In this document: one piece after another, positions 44,881-54,488 of the stretch
Position numbering within the stretch: the stretch's first letter is position 1
How the letters are laid out: every line of letters starts with the position of its first letter
Assembly (NCBI GenBank): GCA_022565665.1
Contig: JAIUMI010000012.1
Span: 1 to 64,000 of the forward strand
Length of the DNA: 64,000 bases
DNA from: Glycocaulis sp.
Lineage (GTDB): Bacteria > Pseudomonadota > Alphaproteobacteria > Caulobacterales > Maricaulaceae
Direction of reading: 5' to 3'
Notes under the pieces: model-generated
What the model was told of the DNA's origin: nothing
Databases searched by the model: none
The model's input: only the letters and a program-made list of their open reading frames with translations
Program-made: the position numbers and the translations under genes

Positions 44881-46482
44881 TTACCGCCTCCGGGTTCGGG
44901 CAGAGGCTAAGTGGAGACCGGATTGCAGGCACGCCAAAAGAAGCAGGCTTACAGCAATCCACGGCAGATCGCCATGGACTGCGTACGCTACTGGTTGGAG
45001 CGCCTTTGGCATATCTATGTCAAGCGCATCATCTGTTTGCGGGTCAAGCAGCCGCACCCCGCGGCCATAAGCATCTATCAGCCCGGATGAGCCCAGCGTG
45101 GCGGCCCGGGCCATCGGCAGGCCCTCCTCGATCGCTCTGTAGCGCGCCTGGTTGAGGTGCTGGCGCGGCCCTGCGGAGTTACCGTACCACGAATCATTGG
45201 AGACATTGAGCAGGAAGACGGGCCTGTCGTCTCCGCGCGGCGCAAAGCGCGGGAAAATCACCTCATAGCAGATCAGCGGCGCGAAGGCGGGAAGGCCCGC
45301 TATCTGTAAGGTCTGCGGACCGGGCCCCGGCGTGTAGTAGGGCGCGTTCATCGACAATGTCGTGAACCCGAAAAGGCCGGTGATCAGCTGGACCGGATTG
45401 CCCTCGCCGAATGGCACCAGACGCACCTTGTCATAAATGGCCTCGACCGCCCCGGCCCCGTCCTCGAAATGCATCGCGGCGAGCGAGTTGTAGTAGAGTT
45501 CGCCTTCGGGGAAGCGGTCGCGCCTTGTTACACCCGCCCACAGGCGCGTGCCGGAGGGCAGGCTGTCCTCCAGCCGGATCAGCACGCGGGTGTCCTCCAG
45601 CATCAAGGTCGGGATCGCCCCTTCCGGCCAGACCACCGCATCCACATCCTCAAGGCCGGGACTTAAGGTCAGCTCCATATACCGGTCGAGGATCGCCAGC
45701 CGGTTGGCATGACGCTTTTCCTCCTGCGGAATGGCCAGCTGCACCAAGCGCAGCCGGGTATCGGTCATCTCGGTGGACGCATTGGCCAGCCGCCAGCTTC
45801 CATGTGTCCACATGCCCGCCAGCAGCGTGAGCGAGACCAGTACCGGCACGGCGCGCGTCCATCCGCCAGCACGGCCCAGCAGCGCAGCGGGGCTCGCAAA
45901 GGCATAGAGAACGAAGGCGGAAAGGCCCGCAGCGCCGATATAGCTGGCCGCCTGACTGACGGGCGTGCCGGCCTCGAACACATGGCCTGCCAGATTCCAC
46001 GGAAAGCCGGAGAGCATGACCGAGCGGGCCATCTCCACGGCCGTGAAGAGAATGGCGAACAGGCCGATCCGGGACGGGCCATCCGGCGCCAACCGCGCAT
46101 AGAGGCTGGCCGCCAGCCCCCAGAACAGGGCAAGCCCGCCGGGCAGAAGGGTGAGCGGGGCCCAGATCAGCCAGACATGCTCCTCCGCGCTGACGAGGAA
46201 GGCATTGGCCACCCACCACGTTCCGCCCAGGAAATAGCCCGCACCAAAGCACCAGCCTCGCCAGAAGCCGCTGCGGTGCGGGCGGGCGGTCTTCGCGCTG
46301 GCATCGAGCGCCAGAACCAGGAGGACGAGCCCGGCGATCAGTGCGAGCTGGAAGAAGAAGGGCGCGTGAGCCAGTACCGAGACCAGCCCGGTCACGAACA
46401 GCGCCAGCCCCATTTTCCAGCCTGAAAGCCCGGCCCAGCCGTCCAGCAGGCCCTGCGCGCGCCGTTGCAGCCCGGAGATCAT
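44881..46482 (-). CDS. lnt: Apolipoprotein N-acyltransferase
   Basis: 533 aa inner-membrane enzyme that adds the third acyl chain to lipoproteins. It has about seven membrane helices in the first 230 residues and a nitrilase domain after them. The catalytic triad is visible: Glu in VVWPEGAIPT, Lys in YDKVRLVPFGE, and Cys in FAPLICYEVIFPRF. NDSWYGNSAGPRQHLNQARYRAIE is the conserved block before the last helix. It overlaps the preceding corC-like gene by 4 bases (ATGA). The predicted lipoproteins in this window (RND adaptor, peroxidase) would be substrates. Confidence 0.96.
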   Translation of the reverse strand: MISGLQRRAQGLLDGWAGLSGWKMGLALFVTGLVSVLAHAPFFFQLALIAGLVLLVLALDASAKTARPHRSGFWRGWCFGAGYFLGGTWWVANAFLVSAEEHVWLIWAPLTLLPGGLALFWGLAASLYARLAPDGPSRIGLFAILFTAVEMARSVMLSGFPWNLAGHVFEAGTPVSQAASYIGAAGLSAFVLYAFASPAALLGRAGGWTRAVPVLVSLTLLAGMWTHGSWRLANASTEMTDTRLRLVQLAIPQEEKRHANRLAILDRYMELTLSPGLEDVDAVVWPEGAIPTLMLEDTRVLIRLEDSLPSGTRLWAGVTRRDRFPEGELYYNSLAAMHFEDGAGAVEAIYDKVRLVPFGEGNPVQLITGLFGFTTLSMNAPYYTPGPGPQTLQIAGLPAFAPLICYEVIFPRFAPRGDDRPVFLLNVSNDSWYGNSAGPRQHLNQARYRAIEEGLPMARAATLGSSGLIDAYGRGVRLLDPQTDDALDIDMPKALQPVAYAVHGDLPWIAVSLLLLACLQSGLHLASARTRRR

Positions 46483-47402
46483 GTCAGGCCGGGCGCGCGG
46501 GCATCGGCGAGCGGACCGGCCGCACGGGGCGCGCGAATGCGTACCCTGCGGATGCGGCGCGGATCGGAATCGAGAATCTCGAACTCCAGTCCCGTGGAGT
46601 GGGCGATCACCTCGCCGCGTTCGGGCACGCGGCTTGCCAGCATGAAGACCAGCCCGCCGAGCGTATCGACATCTTCCAGCTCGTCCTCGGTGGCCACCGG
46701 ATAGCCCAGCACGGTTTCCAGCTCTTCAAGCGGGATACGGGCATCGGCCTCCCAGATATTCGGGCCACGCGCGCGGATCAGCGGACCCTCATTCTCGTCG
46801 TGCTCGTCATCAATCTCGCCGACAATGGGCTCCAGCAGGTCTTCCAGCGTCACCAGCCCGTCCGTGCCGCCATACTCATCCACCACCAGCGCCATGTGCA
46901 TGCGCCGGGACTGCATGCGCACCAGCAGGTCGGCCGCGCGCATGGAGGGCGGGACGTAAAGCAGGGGACGGCGGACCTGCGGCAGGATTTTCGCCATTGC
47001 CCAGTCTTCCGGGCGCTTGCCGGTCTCGTCACCGGCCAGATGCGCCATCACGTCCTTGATGTGGACCACACCCACCGGGTCGTCGAGGGTTTCACGGTAA
47101 AGCGGCAGGCGCGAATGGGAGGCCTCGGCGAAGGACCGGGCCACTTCGCCCAGCGGTGTGTCGATATCGAGAGCGATAATGTCGGCGCGCGGCACCATCA
47201 CGTCGGCCACACGCAAAGTGTCCAGCGCATCGACCTTGAAGATGGGCGCTATGCCCGCAATATGGCCCGTCTGCTCCCCGTTTGCCGCCCCGCCATTCTC
47301 CGGCGTGGGCGTGGCCAGTTCCGGGACCGGGCGCCGGTAGATGGCGCCCTTCAGCCGGGCCACGAGACTTCGTCTTGGCGGGTCGTCGCTCATCACACTC
47401 AT
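46479..47402 (-). CDS. CBS-domain hemolysin-like protein (CorC/HlyC family)
   Basis: 307 aa cytoplasmic protein with a pair of CBS domains (VADVMVPRADIIALDIDTPL; PLLYVPPSMRAADLLVRMQSRR) and a C-terminal CorC_HlyC domain (TLGGLVFMLASRVPERGEV). It lacks the DUF21 membrane domain of larger relatives. CorC-type proteins take part in magnesium and cobalt efflux and envelope homeostasis; the conserved position between ybeY and lnt is the main guide. Starts at ATG 47402, overlapping the ybeY stop by 4 bases; a second ATG is at 47393. Confidence 0.93.
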   Translation of the reverse strand: MSVMSDDPPRRSLVARLKGAIYRRPVPELATPTPENGGAANGEQTGHIAGIAPIFKVDALDTLRVADVMVPRADIIALDIDTPLGEVARSFAEASHSRLPLYRETLDDPVGVVHIKDVMAHLAGDETGKRPEDWAMAKILPQVRRPLLYVPPSMRAADLLVRMQSRRMHMALVVDEYGGTDGLVTLEDLLEPIVGEIDDEHDENEGPLIRARGPNIWEADARIPLEELETVLGYPVATEDELEDVDTLGGLVFMLASRVPERGEVIAHSTGLEFEILDSDPRRIRRVRIRAPRAAGPLADARAPGLT

Positions 47403-47863
47403 TTGCTTTCCCTGTAGGGACTGGCAATGCCAAGTCTGGCCAGTGCCGCCGCCTCCAGGGCCTCCATCTCTTCTGCGTCTGCCTCTTGCTTATGGTCAAA
47501 ACCGTTAAGATGCAGGACGCCGTGCACCGCAAGATGGGCTGCATGGTCAATCAGTGCAATCCCGCGCGCGGCCGCCTCGCCCTGACAGGTCTCGAAGGCG
47601 AGCGCCACATCGCCCGGATACGCTTCGCTTTCCGGCGCGGGAAAGGAGAGCACATTGGTGGGCCTGTCCTTGCTGCGGAAGCGCTGGTTCAGCGAGTGCA
47701 GCGTGGCATCAGACGTCAGCAGGATCACGGCCGGACCGGGCCGGGGATCATCCACCAGCGCCAGGGCTGCACTGATCGCCTCAAGGCAGCGCGCGCCCAC
47801 CCCGCTTACCGCGTCCCAGCCGGGATGATCGATCACGATCTCGGCCACGGGCTCATCGCTCAT
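47399..47863 (-). CDS. ybeY: Endoribonuclease YbeY (rRNA maturation factor)
   Basis: 154 aa metal-dependent RNase needed for 16S rRNA 3'-end maturation and ribosome quality control. The zinc site HGVLHLNGFDH (H114, H118, H124) is complete, and RSKDRPTNVLSFP is the conserved substrate-side block. It overlaps the phoH-like gene upstream by 4 bases and the corC-like gene downstream by 4 bases. The phoH-ybeY pairing is widely conserved. Confidence 0.96.
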   Translation of the reverse strand: MSDEPVAEIVIDHPGWDAVSGVGARCLEAISAALALVDDPRPGPAVILLTSDATLHSLNQRFRSKDRPTNVLSFPAPESEAYPGDVALAFETCQGEAAARGIALIDHAAHLAVHGVLHLNGFDHKQEADAEEMEALEAAALARLGIASPYRESK

Positions 47864-48852
47864 TGGCCTGCATCCGCGCGTTCATAGGCATCAACGATCA
47901 TCGCCACGAGATCATGGCGCACCACGTCGGTGCGGGTGAAGCGCGTGACCGCAATGCGCGGCACACCGGCGAGGATATCCAGCGCATGGGCAAGACCGGA
48001 CGGCTCGCGGGGACCGAGATCGGTCTGGGTGGGATCACCGGTCACCGCCATGCGCGAGCCCTGCCCCAGACGCGTCAGCATCATGCGCATCTGCGCGCGC
48101 GTCGCGTTCTGGGCCTCGTCACACACGATGAATGCCCGGTTCAGCGTACGTCCGCGCATGAAGGCGAGCGGGGCGACCTCGATCCGGCCTTCCTCGCGCA
48201 TCTTGTCGACCACGCGCTGGGTCAGCGCCTCGCGCAGAGAATCCCAGATCGGCAGCAGATATGGGTCGATCTTCTCGTTGAGATCGCCGGGCAGGAAGCC
48301 AAGCCGTTCACCGGCCTCCACGGCGGGGCGCGTGATGATCAGCCGGTCAATCTCGCCGCGCGCCAGCTTGGCCGCGCCCCAGGCGACCGCCAGCAGCGTC
48401 TTGCCCGTACCGGCAGGGCCGACACCGAACACCATGTCGAAGGCATCCTCATCCTTCAGCGCGCGCACATAAGCGCCCTGATTGACGGTGCGGGCGGCAA
48501 AGCTCACCCCGCGCGGTACGCGGATAATCGTATCATCGGCATCGACCGGATCATCCCCCATGCGGCAGGCCGCGCGCACGGTTTCCGGATCGATATTGAG
48601 ATCAGCCTCGGCGCGCGCGTAGAGCGAATGGATCACGCGGGCCGCATCGGTGCGCGCCTGCCGCTCGCCGCCAGAAAGAACCAGCTGGCCGCCGCCGGGC
48701 GCTTCCACATGCACGCCCAGCTCTTTTTCCAGCGCGATGAGATTGGCATGGCCGGGGCCTGCCAATGCGCGCACATGGGCGGCATCGTCAAAATGGAGCG
48801 TTTCGGCGGGGCCGGTCTTTACCGGGCGGCGGGGTTTGGCAGATCGGCTCAC
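47860..48852 (-). CDS. PhoH family ATPase/RNA helicase-like protein
   Basis: 330 aa. A short N-terminal KH-like region ([20 protein letters not shown]) precedes the PhoH domain with Walker [18 protein letters not shown] and Walker [12 protein letters not shown], then GDPTQTDLG. PhoH proteins are ATP-binding and linked to RNA metabolism together with YbeY. The start is a GTG at 48852 whose TGA overlaps the miaB stop (GTGA), with GGAAAG upstream; earlier in-frame starts lie within miaB. Confidence 0.95.
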   Translation of the reverse strand: MSRSAKPRRPVKTGPAETLHFDDAAHVRALAGPGHANLIALEKELGVHVEAPGGGQLVLSGGERQARTDAARVIHSLYARAEADLNIDPETVRAACRMGDDPVDADDTIIRVPRGVSFAARTVNQGAYVRALKDEDAFDMVFGVGPAGTGKTLLAVAWGAAKLARGEIDRLIITRPAVEAGERLGFLPGDLNEKIDPYLLPIWDSLREALTQRVVDKMREEGRIEVAPLAFMRGRTLNRAFIVCDEAQNATRAQMRMMLTRLGQGSRMAVTGDPTQTDLGPREPSGLAHALDILAGVPRIAVTRFTRTDVVRHDLVAMIVDAYERADAGQ

Positions 48853-50243
48853 GCGGCGCGGCTTTCCTTTGGCATCAGGCGGGCGGCCAGCGCATTCTTC
48901 GAGGCGGATACCACCTCCACCTCGGCAATCTGGCCGATAAGGCCCGCCGGTCCGTCGCAATGAACGGCCTGCAGATAGGGGCTGCGGCCGCCCAGCTGGC
49001 CGGGCTTGCGGCCCTCACGCTCGAAGAGGACAGAGAGGCGCTTTCCCACCATGGGGGCGTTGAAGGCTTCCTGCTGCGTATTGAGCAGCGCCTGCAGGCG
49101 CGCCAGACGCTCTACCTTCACCGCCTCGTCCACCTGGCCTGCCATGGCCGCTCCCGGCGTACCGGGGCGGCGCGAATACTTGAACGAGAAGGCCGACGCA
49201 TAGCCGACGGCTTCCACCAGCTTCAGGGTGTCGGCGAAATCGCTCTCCTGCTCGCCGGGGAAGCCGACGATGAAATCACCCGACAGGGCAATATCCGGGC
49301 GCAGCGTGCGCAGCCGCTCGATCAGCGCGATGTATTCCGCCGCCGTGTGCTTGCGGTTCATGGCTTTCAGGATGCGGTCGGAGCCCGCCTGCACCGGCAG
49401 GTGCAGATAGGGCATCAGCTTTTCCTCTTCCGCGAAGGCGGCCAGCAAGTCCTCATCCATGTCATTGGGATGGGAGGTTGTGAAGCGTATGCGGTCAATC
49501 CCGCCAATCAGGGCGAGATGGCGGATCAGCCGGGCAAGCCCCCAGCGCCCGCCCGCTTCCTCGCCAGCGGGCGCTTCGCCTGAATAGGCATTGACGTTCT
49601 GGCCCAGCAGGGTGATCTCGCGCACCCCTTGGGCTGCCAGCGCGCGCACTTCGGCTGTGATCTGGGCGGCGGGACGGGAATATTCCGCGCCGCGCGTATA
49701 GGGCACCACGCAGAAGGAGCAGAACTTGTCGCAGCCCTCCTGCACGGTCACAAAGGCCGTATAGCCCTCGACGAGGCGTTTCGGCGCGGCGAGCGCATCG
49801 AACTTCTCTTCCACCTCGAACTCGGTCTCGAGCGCCTCACCGCGATCGCGGTGCACTTTTGCGATGAGTTCGGGCAGGCGGTGATAGGTCTGCGGGCCTA
49901 CCACCAGATCAACCATTGGCGCGCGGCGCTGGATTTCGGCGCCCTCGGCCTGCGCCACGCAGCCGGCCACCGTGATGGTCATCTGCCCGCCGGTGGCTTC
50001 CTTCTCGGCTTTGAGCGGTTTCAGCCGCCCCAGTTCGGAATAGACTTTTTCAGCCGCCTTCTCGCGGATATGGCAGGTATTGAGGATGACGAGGTCTGCA
50101 CCCTCCGGCTCCTCTGCCGGCTCATAGCCGAGCGGCACCAGCAGATCGCGCATGCGCTCTGAGTCATACACATTCATCTGGCACCCATAGGTGCGGATGA
50201 AGAGGCGTTTGCGGGCTTTCGGTTCGCTGGCAGGCGCGGTCAT
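48849..50243 (-). CDS. miaB: tRNA-2-methylthio-N6-dimethylallyladenosine synthase MiaB
   Basis: 464 aa radical-SAM enzyme making ms2i6A37 in tRNAs reading UNN codons. N-terminal cluster ligands are in [28 protein letters not shown] and [10 protein letters not shown]; the radical-SAM motif is [17 protein letters not shown]; a TRAM domain ends the protein. TYGCQMN and PYTRG identify MiaB rather than MtaB. The ATG at 50243 is preferred to the TTG one codon earlier. Between fur (19 bases upstream) and phoH (4-base overlap). Confidence 0.97.
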   Translation of the reverse strand: MTAPASEPKARKRLFIRTYGCQMNVYDSERMRDLLVPLGYEPAEEPEGADLVILNTCHIREKAAEKVYSELGRLKPLKAEKEATGGQMTITVAGCVAQAEGAEIQRRAPMVDLVVGPQTYHRLPELIAKVHRDRGEALETEFEVEEKFDALAAPKRLVEGYTAFVTVQEGCDKFCSFCVVPYTRGAEYSRPAAQITAEVRALAAQGVREITLLGQNVNAYSGEAPAGEEAGGRWGLARLIRHLALIGGIDRIRFTTSHPNDMDEDLLAAFAEEEKLMPYLHLPVQAGSDRILKAMNRKHTAAEYIALIERLRTLRPDIALSGDFIVGFPGEQESDFADTLKLVEAVGYASAFSFKYSRRPGTPGAAMAGQVDEAVKVERLARLQALLNTQQEAFNAPMVGKRLSVLFEREGRKPGQLGGRSPYLQAVHCDGPAGLIGQIAEVEVVSASKNALAARLMPKESRAA

Positions 50244-50262
50244 CAATAATTCCGGTTGCGGG

Positions 50263-50679
50263 CTATTCGCCGTCTTTCAGCTTCACCGCGTAGAGCTCCA
50301 GCCGGTGATCGACCAGCTTGTAGCCGAGGCGGCGGGCGATCGCGGCCTTCATGTTCTCGATCTCCTCATCGTAAAACTCGACGATATCGCCGGTTTTCAG
50401 ATCGATCAGGTGATCGTGATGGTCCTCGGTCGCTTCTTCATAGCGTGAGCGGCCATCGCGGAAATCATGGCGCTCGATGATCCCGGCATCCTCAAACAGG
50501 CGCACGGTGCGGTAGACGGTGGCCAGCGAGATGCGGTTATCGATCTCGGAGGCGCGCCTGTGTACCTCCTCGGCATCGGGATGGTCGTCAGCGCTGGAGA
50601 GCACGCGCGCGATCACGCGGCGCTGCTCGGTCATGCGCAGGCCCTTTTCAATGCAGAGCTGTTCAATGCGGTCCGACAT
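50263..50679 (-). CDS. fur: Fur-family metal-responsive repressor
   Basis: 138 aa. Winged helix ([33 protein letters not shown]) followed by the metal and dimer domain with [20 protein letters not shown]. The CxxC zinc motifs that follow HDHL in the E. coli protein are absent; the only Cys is C9. This is usual for alphaproteobacterial Fur/Mur, so the metal could be iron or manganese. Start at ATG 50679 with GGAGG 5 bases upstream; the longer frame has no ribosome site. Located between rimI and miaB, the common order in this class. Confidence 0.94.
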   Translation of the reverse strand: MSDRIEQLCIEKGLRMTEQRRVIARVLSSADDHPDAEEVHRRASEIDNRISLATVYRTVRLFEDAGIIERHDFRDGRSRYEEATEDHHDHLIDLKTGDIVEFYDEEIENMKAAIARRLGYKLVDHRLELYAVKLKDGE

Positions 50680-50769
50680 TGCGGCCTCCACCCAAAATAC
50701 GCAGATGCGCACTATTCCCTGTTATTACCGGTGCGGGCGCGCCGTGTCCATGGCGGGCCGCCTGCCGGT

Positions 50770-51213
50770 TCAGATCAGTGAAGTCGACAGCATGAGCGCG
50801 TCCGAGCCATCAGCATAATAGCGCGCCCGCCGGCCCGTCTCACGCCAGCCTGCCCCGGTATATAGCGCGATGGCGGCAGCATTGCGCTCCGACACCTCCA
50901 GAAACGCCTTTACGGCGCCTTTGTCGCGGGCCTTTCTCAGTCCGGCATCCAGCAGGGCGCGGCCTGTGCCGGCCCGGCGCTTTTCAGGGTCGACAGCAAG
51001 GGTCAGGATTTCGGTTTCATCAGCCGCCACGCGCATCATGATGAAACCGACAGGATTATCGTCCACGCTGGCCAGCAGAACGAAACTGCCCGGCAAGGCG
51101 AGAAGCTGGCCGAAAGTGGCCGCATTCCAGACCTCGTCAAAGCCCCGCGCATGCAGCTCTGCCAGAATGTCAGCCGCCTCAAGGCCCGCTGGCGCGATTA
51201 TGGTTCCGGTCAT
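50770..51213 (-). CDS. rimI: Ribosomal protein bS18-alanine N-acetyltransferase RimI
   Basis: 147 aa GNAT enzyme. The acetyl-CoA loop is VDPEKRRAGTGRALLDAGL, with EILTLAVDPE before it and FLEVSERNAAAIALYTGAGW after it, the diagnostic RimI block. The C-terminus RARYYADGSDALMLS matches too. Overlaps the tsaB stop by 4 bases (ATGA). The tsaB-rimI pair is widely conserved. Confidence 0.93.
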   Translation of the reverse strand: MTGTIIAPAGLEAADILAELHARGFDEVWNAATFGQLLALPGSFVLLASVDDNPVGFIMMRVAADETEILTLAVDPEKRRAGTGRALLDAGLRKARDKGAVKAFLEVSERNAAAIALYTGAGWRETGRRARYYADGSDALMLSTSLI

Positions 51214-51872
51214 GGGATAATGCCGCCCGGCAGGGCCGCATCGGGTGGGCGGGCATAGCGTGGGGACGGTGGGGGCGCATCCTCGTCCGCCATTCCCGTG
51301 AGCGCCATAAGGGCGGCCAGAGGCGCTTCATCGGCAAAGCCTGCGGGATCGGCCCCAAGGAGCGCCGCGCCGGAGCCCGTCAGCACCACATCGCCATATT
51401 CCGCGAGCGCGGCGCGGGCGTCGTCGATGGAAAGGCGGAGAATCTCGCTGACAGGCTCGCCAAGCGTGAAGACCTGCAACACCGCCTCGCCCCGGCGCGC
51501 ATCATGGATCGCGGCCACGGTCCGGGTCTGGCCGGGATCGGCCTGATGCGCCCAGGCGGCAAGGCTGGACACGCCTAGCGCCTGTGCGTCCGTCGCCAGC
51601 GCCAGCCCCCGCGCAAACGCGGTCCCGGCGCGGGTGCCGGCAAAACTGCCAGGGCCGGTGGCGACACCAATTCGGGCGATTTCGCGAGGCACCACACCCG
51701 CCTCGGTCAGCAACTCTTCCACCAGCAGGGCCAGACGCTCGGCCTGACCGCGCGCCATCGCTTCATGGCGGGTGAAGACCTGCCCGTCCGCCCGCTTCAG
51801 GCCAGCCGCGCACCAGCGCCCCGTAGTGTCGAGGACCAGAATGGCGCTGGCGGAAGCGGGCATGGCGGGCAT
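51210..51872 (-). CDS. tsaB: tRNA threonylcarbamoyladenosine biosynthesis protein TsaB
   Basis: 220 aa ASKHA-fold protein that partners TsaD in making t6A37 of tRNA, the substrate later modified by MtaB in this window. It shows ILVLDTTGRWCAAGL, IARIGVATGPGSFAGTRAGTAFARGLA (core GPGSFAGTRAG) and the conserved LGVSSLAAWA. The ATG at 51872 has AGG 5 bases upstream; a GTG at 51878 and an ATG at 51863 are alternatives. First gene of the housekeeping run; the next gene upstream ends 6 bases away. Confidence 0.94.
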   Translation of the reverse strand: MPAMPASASAILVLDTTGRWCAAGLKRADGQVFTRHEAMARGQAERLALLVEELLTEAGVVPREIARIGVATGPGSFAGTRAGTAFARGLALATDAQALGVSSLAAWAHQADPGQTRTVAAIHDARRGEAVLQVFTLGEPVSEILRLSIDDARAALAEYGDVVLTGSGAALLGADPAGFADEAPLAALMALTGMADEDAPPPSPRYARPPDAALPGGIIP

Positions 51873-51878
51873 AAGCAC

Positions 51879-52505
51879 CTATTTCAGGATGCGCGCAGCC
51901 TCATTGAAGGGCAGGCGCGGCAGGCGCGGGAACAGTTTTTCCTCTGTGCCATAGCCGATATTGACCAGGAAGTTGGAACGCCAGTGCTTCATGGACGGGT
52001 CGGAGGCGAAGAACTCCTCATCCACCTTGGCATTGTCAAACCCGCTCATCGGGCCGCAATCGAGACCCAGAGCGCGGGCGGCCAGGATCAGATAGGCGCC
52101 CTGCAGCGTGCCATTGCGTACGCCATTGGCCTTGCGGGCATCGTCAGAGGCAAACCATTCCTTGGCACCCGGATCATGCGGGAAGAGCTCAGGCACCTTC
52201 TCGTGAAACTCCCAGTCCCAGGCCACAATTGCGGTCACCGGCGCGGTCATCGTCTTCTCGACATTCGGGGCGATGAGGAAGGGCTTCAGCCGCTCCTTGG
52301 CCGCGCCTTTGAGGAAGACGAAGCGGGCGGGCGAGTTGTTGGCGCTGGTCGGGCCGTATTTGAGGAGATCGTAAAGCGCCTGCAGGGTCGCGTCGGAGAC
52401 GTCCTTGTCTTCCCAAGTGTAGAAGGTGCGCGCGCCGCGGAACAACTGGTCCAGCGCGGCATCGGAAAGAACCTTGTGGCGGTCAGCAAGGGCAAGCTCG
52501 CTCAT
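51879..52505 (-). CDS. Malonic semialdehyde reductase-like nitroreductase (RutE/HadB type)
   Basis: 208 aa flavin nitroreductase. It begins [26 protein letters not shown] (core [15 protein letters not shown]) and has [22 protein letters not shown], the FMN-binding Ser/Asn region, and [16 protein letters not shown], all typical of the RutE family. RutE reduces malonic semialdehyde to 3-hydroxypropionate in uracil breakdown, but no rut genes are here, so a general NAD(P)H-dependent reductase role is just as likely. GGAG lies upstream of the ATG. It may be co-transcribed with tsaB. Confidence 0.9.
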   Translation of the reverse strand: MSELALADRHKVLSDAALDQLFRGARTFYTWEDKDVSDATLQALYDLLKYGPTSANNSPARFVFLKGAAKERLKPFLIAPNVEKTMTAPVTAIVAWDWEFHEKVPELFPHDPGAKEWFASDDARKANGVRNGTLQGAYLILAARALGLDCGPMSGFDNAKVDEEFFASDPSMKHWRSNFLVNIGYGTEEKLFPRLPRLPFNEAARILK

Positions 52506-52632
52506 GGCGGGGCTCCTTATGGGGTCTGCGCCAGTCTTGAACTGGCTGGAAGGGCTTGGCCACCAGATAGGCCGGATGGACGGCGCGCGCTATGGCGTGA
52601 CGGGAAAAACCGCTCTTCCCCGGACTCTGAAC

Positions 52633-52661
52633 TCCCGGTCAAGCGTAGCGCAGAGCCGGGA
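52633..52661. repeat. Small intergenic palindrome, possible dispersed repeat
   Basis: TCCCGG and CCGGGA flank a 17-base loop containing AAGCGTAGCGCAGAG, in the 223-base gap upstream of the nitroreductase. The rest of the gap shows nothing I recognise. The motif resembles scattered intergenic palindromes of this class; repetition is not shown within the window. Confidence 0.25.
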
Positions 52662-52728
52662 CCTCATGCAGGAGACGAGGGAACAAGGCCCCGGATACCG
52701 CAGCGCGGCTCCAGGGTTTCAGGGGCGA

Positions 52729-53289
52729 TTACACAACCGCCTCAACCGCTGTCACTTCCGGCACATAGTGTTTCAGCAGGTTCTCGATCCCGCTTTTCAG
52801 CGTCATGGTCGAGGAGGGGCAGCCCGCGCACGCGCCGCGCATGTGCAGGCTGACCACGCCCGTCGCTTCGTCATAGGCCTGGAACACGATATCGCCGCCA
52901 TCCTGCGCCACGGCAGGGCGCACACGGGTGTCGATCACCTCGCGGATTTCCTTCACGATGGCTGCGGCCTCGCCTTCATATTCCACCGCCTCATCGCCCG
53001 CATCGCTGGCAAAGAGCGCCTTGCCCGATTGCAGCACATCCATGATCGCGCCGAGAATGGCAGGCTTGATGTGGACCCAGTCCACGCCCTCAGCCTTGGT
53101 GACCGACACGAAATCGGCCCCGGCAAAGACGCGCACCACGCCCTCCACCGCAAAGAGCTCGCGCGCCAGCAGTGAACCCTCTGCCGCTTCCGGCGTTGCG
53201 AAATCGAGCGGCTCGACGGGCGCGATTTCCTGACCGGGCAGGAATTTCAGCGTATCGGGGTTCGGGGTGGGCTCGGTCTGGATGAACAT
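52729..53289 (-). CDS. NifU-like Fe-S cluster scaffold/carrier (Nfu)
   Basis: 186 aa. The N-terminal Nfu domain runs MFIQTEPTPNPDTLKFLPG and FVSVTKAEGVDWVHIKP. The C-terminal NifU domain contains the cluster-binding CxxC in MRGACAGCPSSTMTL (C154, C157). This two-domain form is the alphaproteobacterial and mitochondrial NFU1 type, which delivers 4Fe-4S clusters, for example to lipoyl synthase. Client enzymes here include ThiC, MiaB and MtaB, though the link is general. Follows the universal stress gene by 84 bases. Confidence 0.95.
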   Translation of the reverse strand: MFIQTEPTPNPDTLKFLPGQEIAPVEPLDFATPEAAEGSLLARELFAVEGVVRVFAGADFVSVTKAEGVDWVHIKPAILGAIMDVLQSGKALFASDAGDEAVEYEGEAAAIVKEIREVIDTRVRPAVAQDGGDIVFQAYDEATGVVSLHMRGACAGCPSSTMTLKSGIENLLKHYVPEVTAVEAVV

Positions 53290-53373
53290 CGGATTTGCGC
53301 TCCAACGGGACTGTTACCTTTCCAAGTGGCGTATGGCGCGCGGCGCTTCAACCCTTATCGCATCATGGATTTG

Positions 53374-53847
53374 TCAGGTCAGTGCGCGTATGTCATCGGC
53401 CGAGAGTTCGCCCGGCACCACGGTGACAGGGATGGAGCGCTCTGCGAACAGGCCGCGCCCGCGTGACAGCGCGCTGACCAGCGGACCGGGACCGTCACCA
53501 CCTGTTGCCGCGCCGAGCACGAGGATGGATATGGTCTCGTCCTCTTCCACCAGCTTGCGGATACAATGAATCGCCTCGCCTTCGCGCACCATCAGTTCGG
53601 GCCGCATGCCGGTTACCGCTTCAATGTCCTCCGCAAGGCTTTCAAGGGCCGCTTCAGCGGCTTCCAGCGCCTCCCGGCGCATGGCCTCGCCCACACCCAG
53701 CCAAGGCTCCACGCCTTCGGTCTCGATAATGGCGAGCACGGCCACCTTGCCGCCAGTGTTGTGCGCGCGATGGGCGGCATAGAGCGCAGCAGCAGCGGAT
53801 TCGTCGCTGCCATCGCCGATCACCAGGAATTTGCGCGTATTTGCCAT
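53374..53847 (-). CDS. Universal stress protein (UspA domain)
   Basis: 157 aa single UspA domain: KFLVIGDGSDESAAALYAA at the start, IETEGVEPW in strand two, and the C-terminal nucleotide-site block VLGAATGGDGPGPLVSALSRGR (core LGAATGGDGPGPLVSAL) then IPVTVVPGELS. The GxxGxxGxxxSxx pattern is only approximate, so ATP binding is possible, not sure. The ATG at 53847 begins MANTRKFLV; longer starts reach into the divergent gene. Function is general stress survival. Confidence 0.88.
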   Translation of the reverse strand: MANTRKFLVIGDGSDESAAAALYAAHRAHNTGGKVAVLAIIETEGVEPWLGVGEAMRREALEAAEAALESLAEDIEAVTGMRPELMVREGEAIHCIRKLVEEDETISILVLGAATGGDGPGPLVSALSRGRGLFAERSIPVTVVPGELSADDIRALT

Positions 53848-53906
53848 CGCGCTGACCGTGACGCTTTCTTGACGCGCGGGCAAGAGGGCGGGCATGTGCT
53901 TGCGCC

Positions 53907-54488
53907 ATGACCTCACCGCCCAAATCCCCCCGCAAACGTATCCGCGCCCGGCTCGAAGACTGCCGTTCGGTATTTTCGCCGCGCCGCGAAATCACGCTCT
54001 GGGCAGACCGGCTGGAGGAAAGCGCCGAAGGCACACTCCTCAAACGCATCGCCTTTGAGGATGTGGAGGAGGTACGCCTGTCGGTCGAACCCTCCGGCAT
54101 CGGGTCCAGCGAGCCAGCCCAGATCATCTGCCGGGTGAGCGGAAAGAAACGAACGATCGGTTTTTCGTCCCAGCTCAGCAAGGGCTTACTGAAATGGGAG
54201 AACCGGGCAGACCAGTTCGCCTTCTTCCTGCGTGACATTCACGAAGCGCTTAACAAACGAACGGACGTGCGATATATCGAAGGTGCGCCCGCCACAGCCC
54301 GGCTGAAGGCGTTCCTGCCGTCTCTGCTGATTGGCCTTGCCGGGGCGGGCCTTGCCCTGTGGGCGCTGCTGGCCGGGCAGATCATCACCGCGCTGATCGG
54401 CCTCGTTCTGGCCGTCGCGGGCGGATATTCGGCCTGGGTGTTCCGGCCCGTGGCCGACAAGCTCTATGATCCGAAGAAGTTCGGTTAG
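53907..54488 (+). CDS. Hypothetical protein with two C-terminal membrane helices
   Basis: 193 aa. A basic start (MTSPPKSPRKRIRARLEDC) and a soluble part of about 125 residues rich in beta strands (ITLWADRLEESAEGTLLKRI; EVRLSVEPSGIGSSEPAQII), resembling a PH-like or YcxB-like lipid or protein binding domain, then two membrane helices (FLPSLLIGLAGAGLALWALL; IITALIGLVLAVAGGYSAWV). No family recognised. It diverges from the universal stress gene, and its 3' end overlaps the converging ATP-grasp gene by 4 bases. Confidence 0.75.
   Translation: MTSPPKSPRKRIRARLEDCRSVFSPRREITLWADRLEESAEGTLLKRIAFEDVEEVRLSVEPSGIGSSEPAQIICRVSGKKRTIGFSSQLSKGLLKWENRADQFAFFLRDIHEALNKRTDVRYIEGAPATARLKAFLPSLLIGLAGAGLALWALLAGQIITALIGLVLAVAGGYSAWVFRPVADKLYDPKKFG

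Noticed and set aside
47863-48963. A 366-codon plus-strand frame antisense to the phoH-like gene.
   Set aside because: The minus strand encodes a textbook PhoH protein with Walker motifs; the antisense product has no recognisable features.
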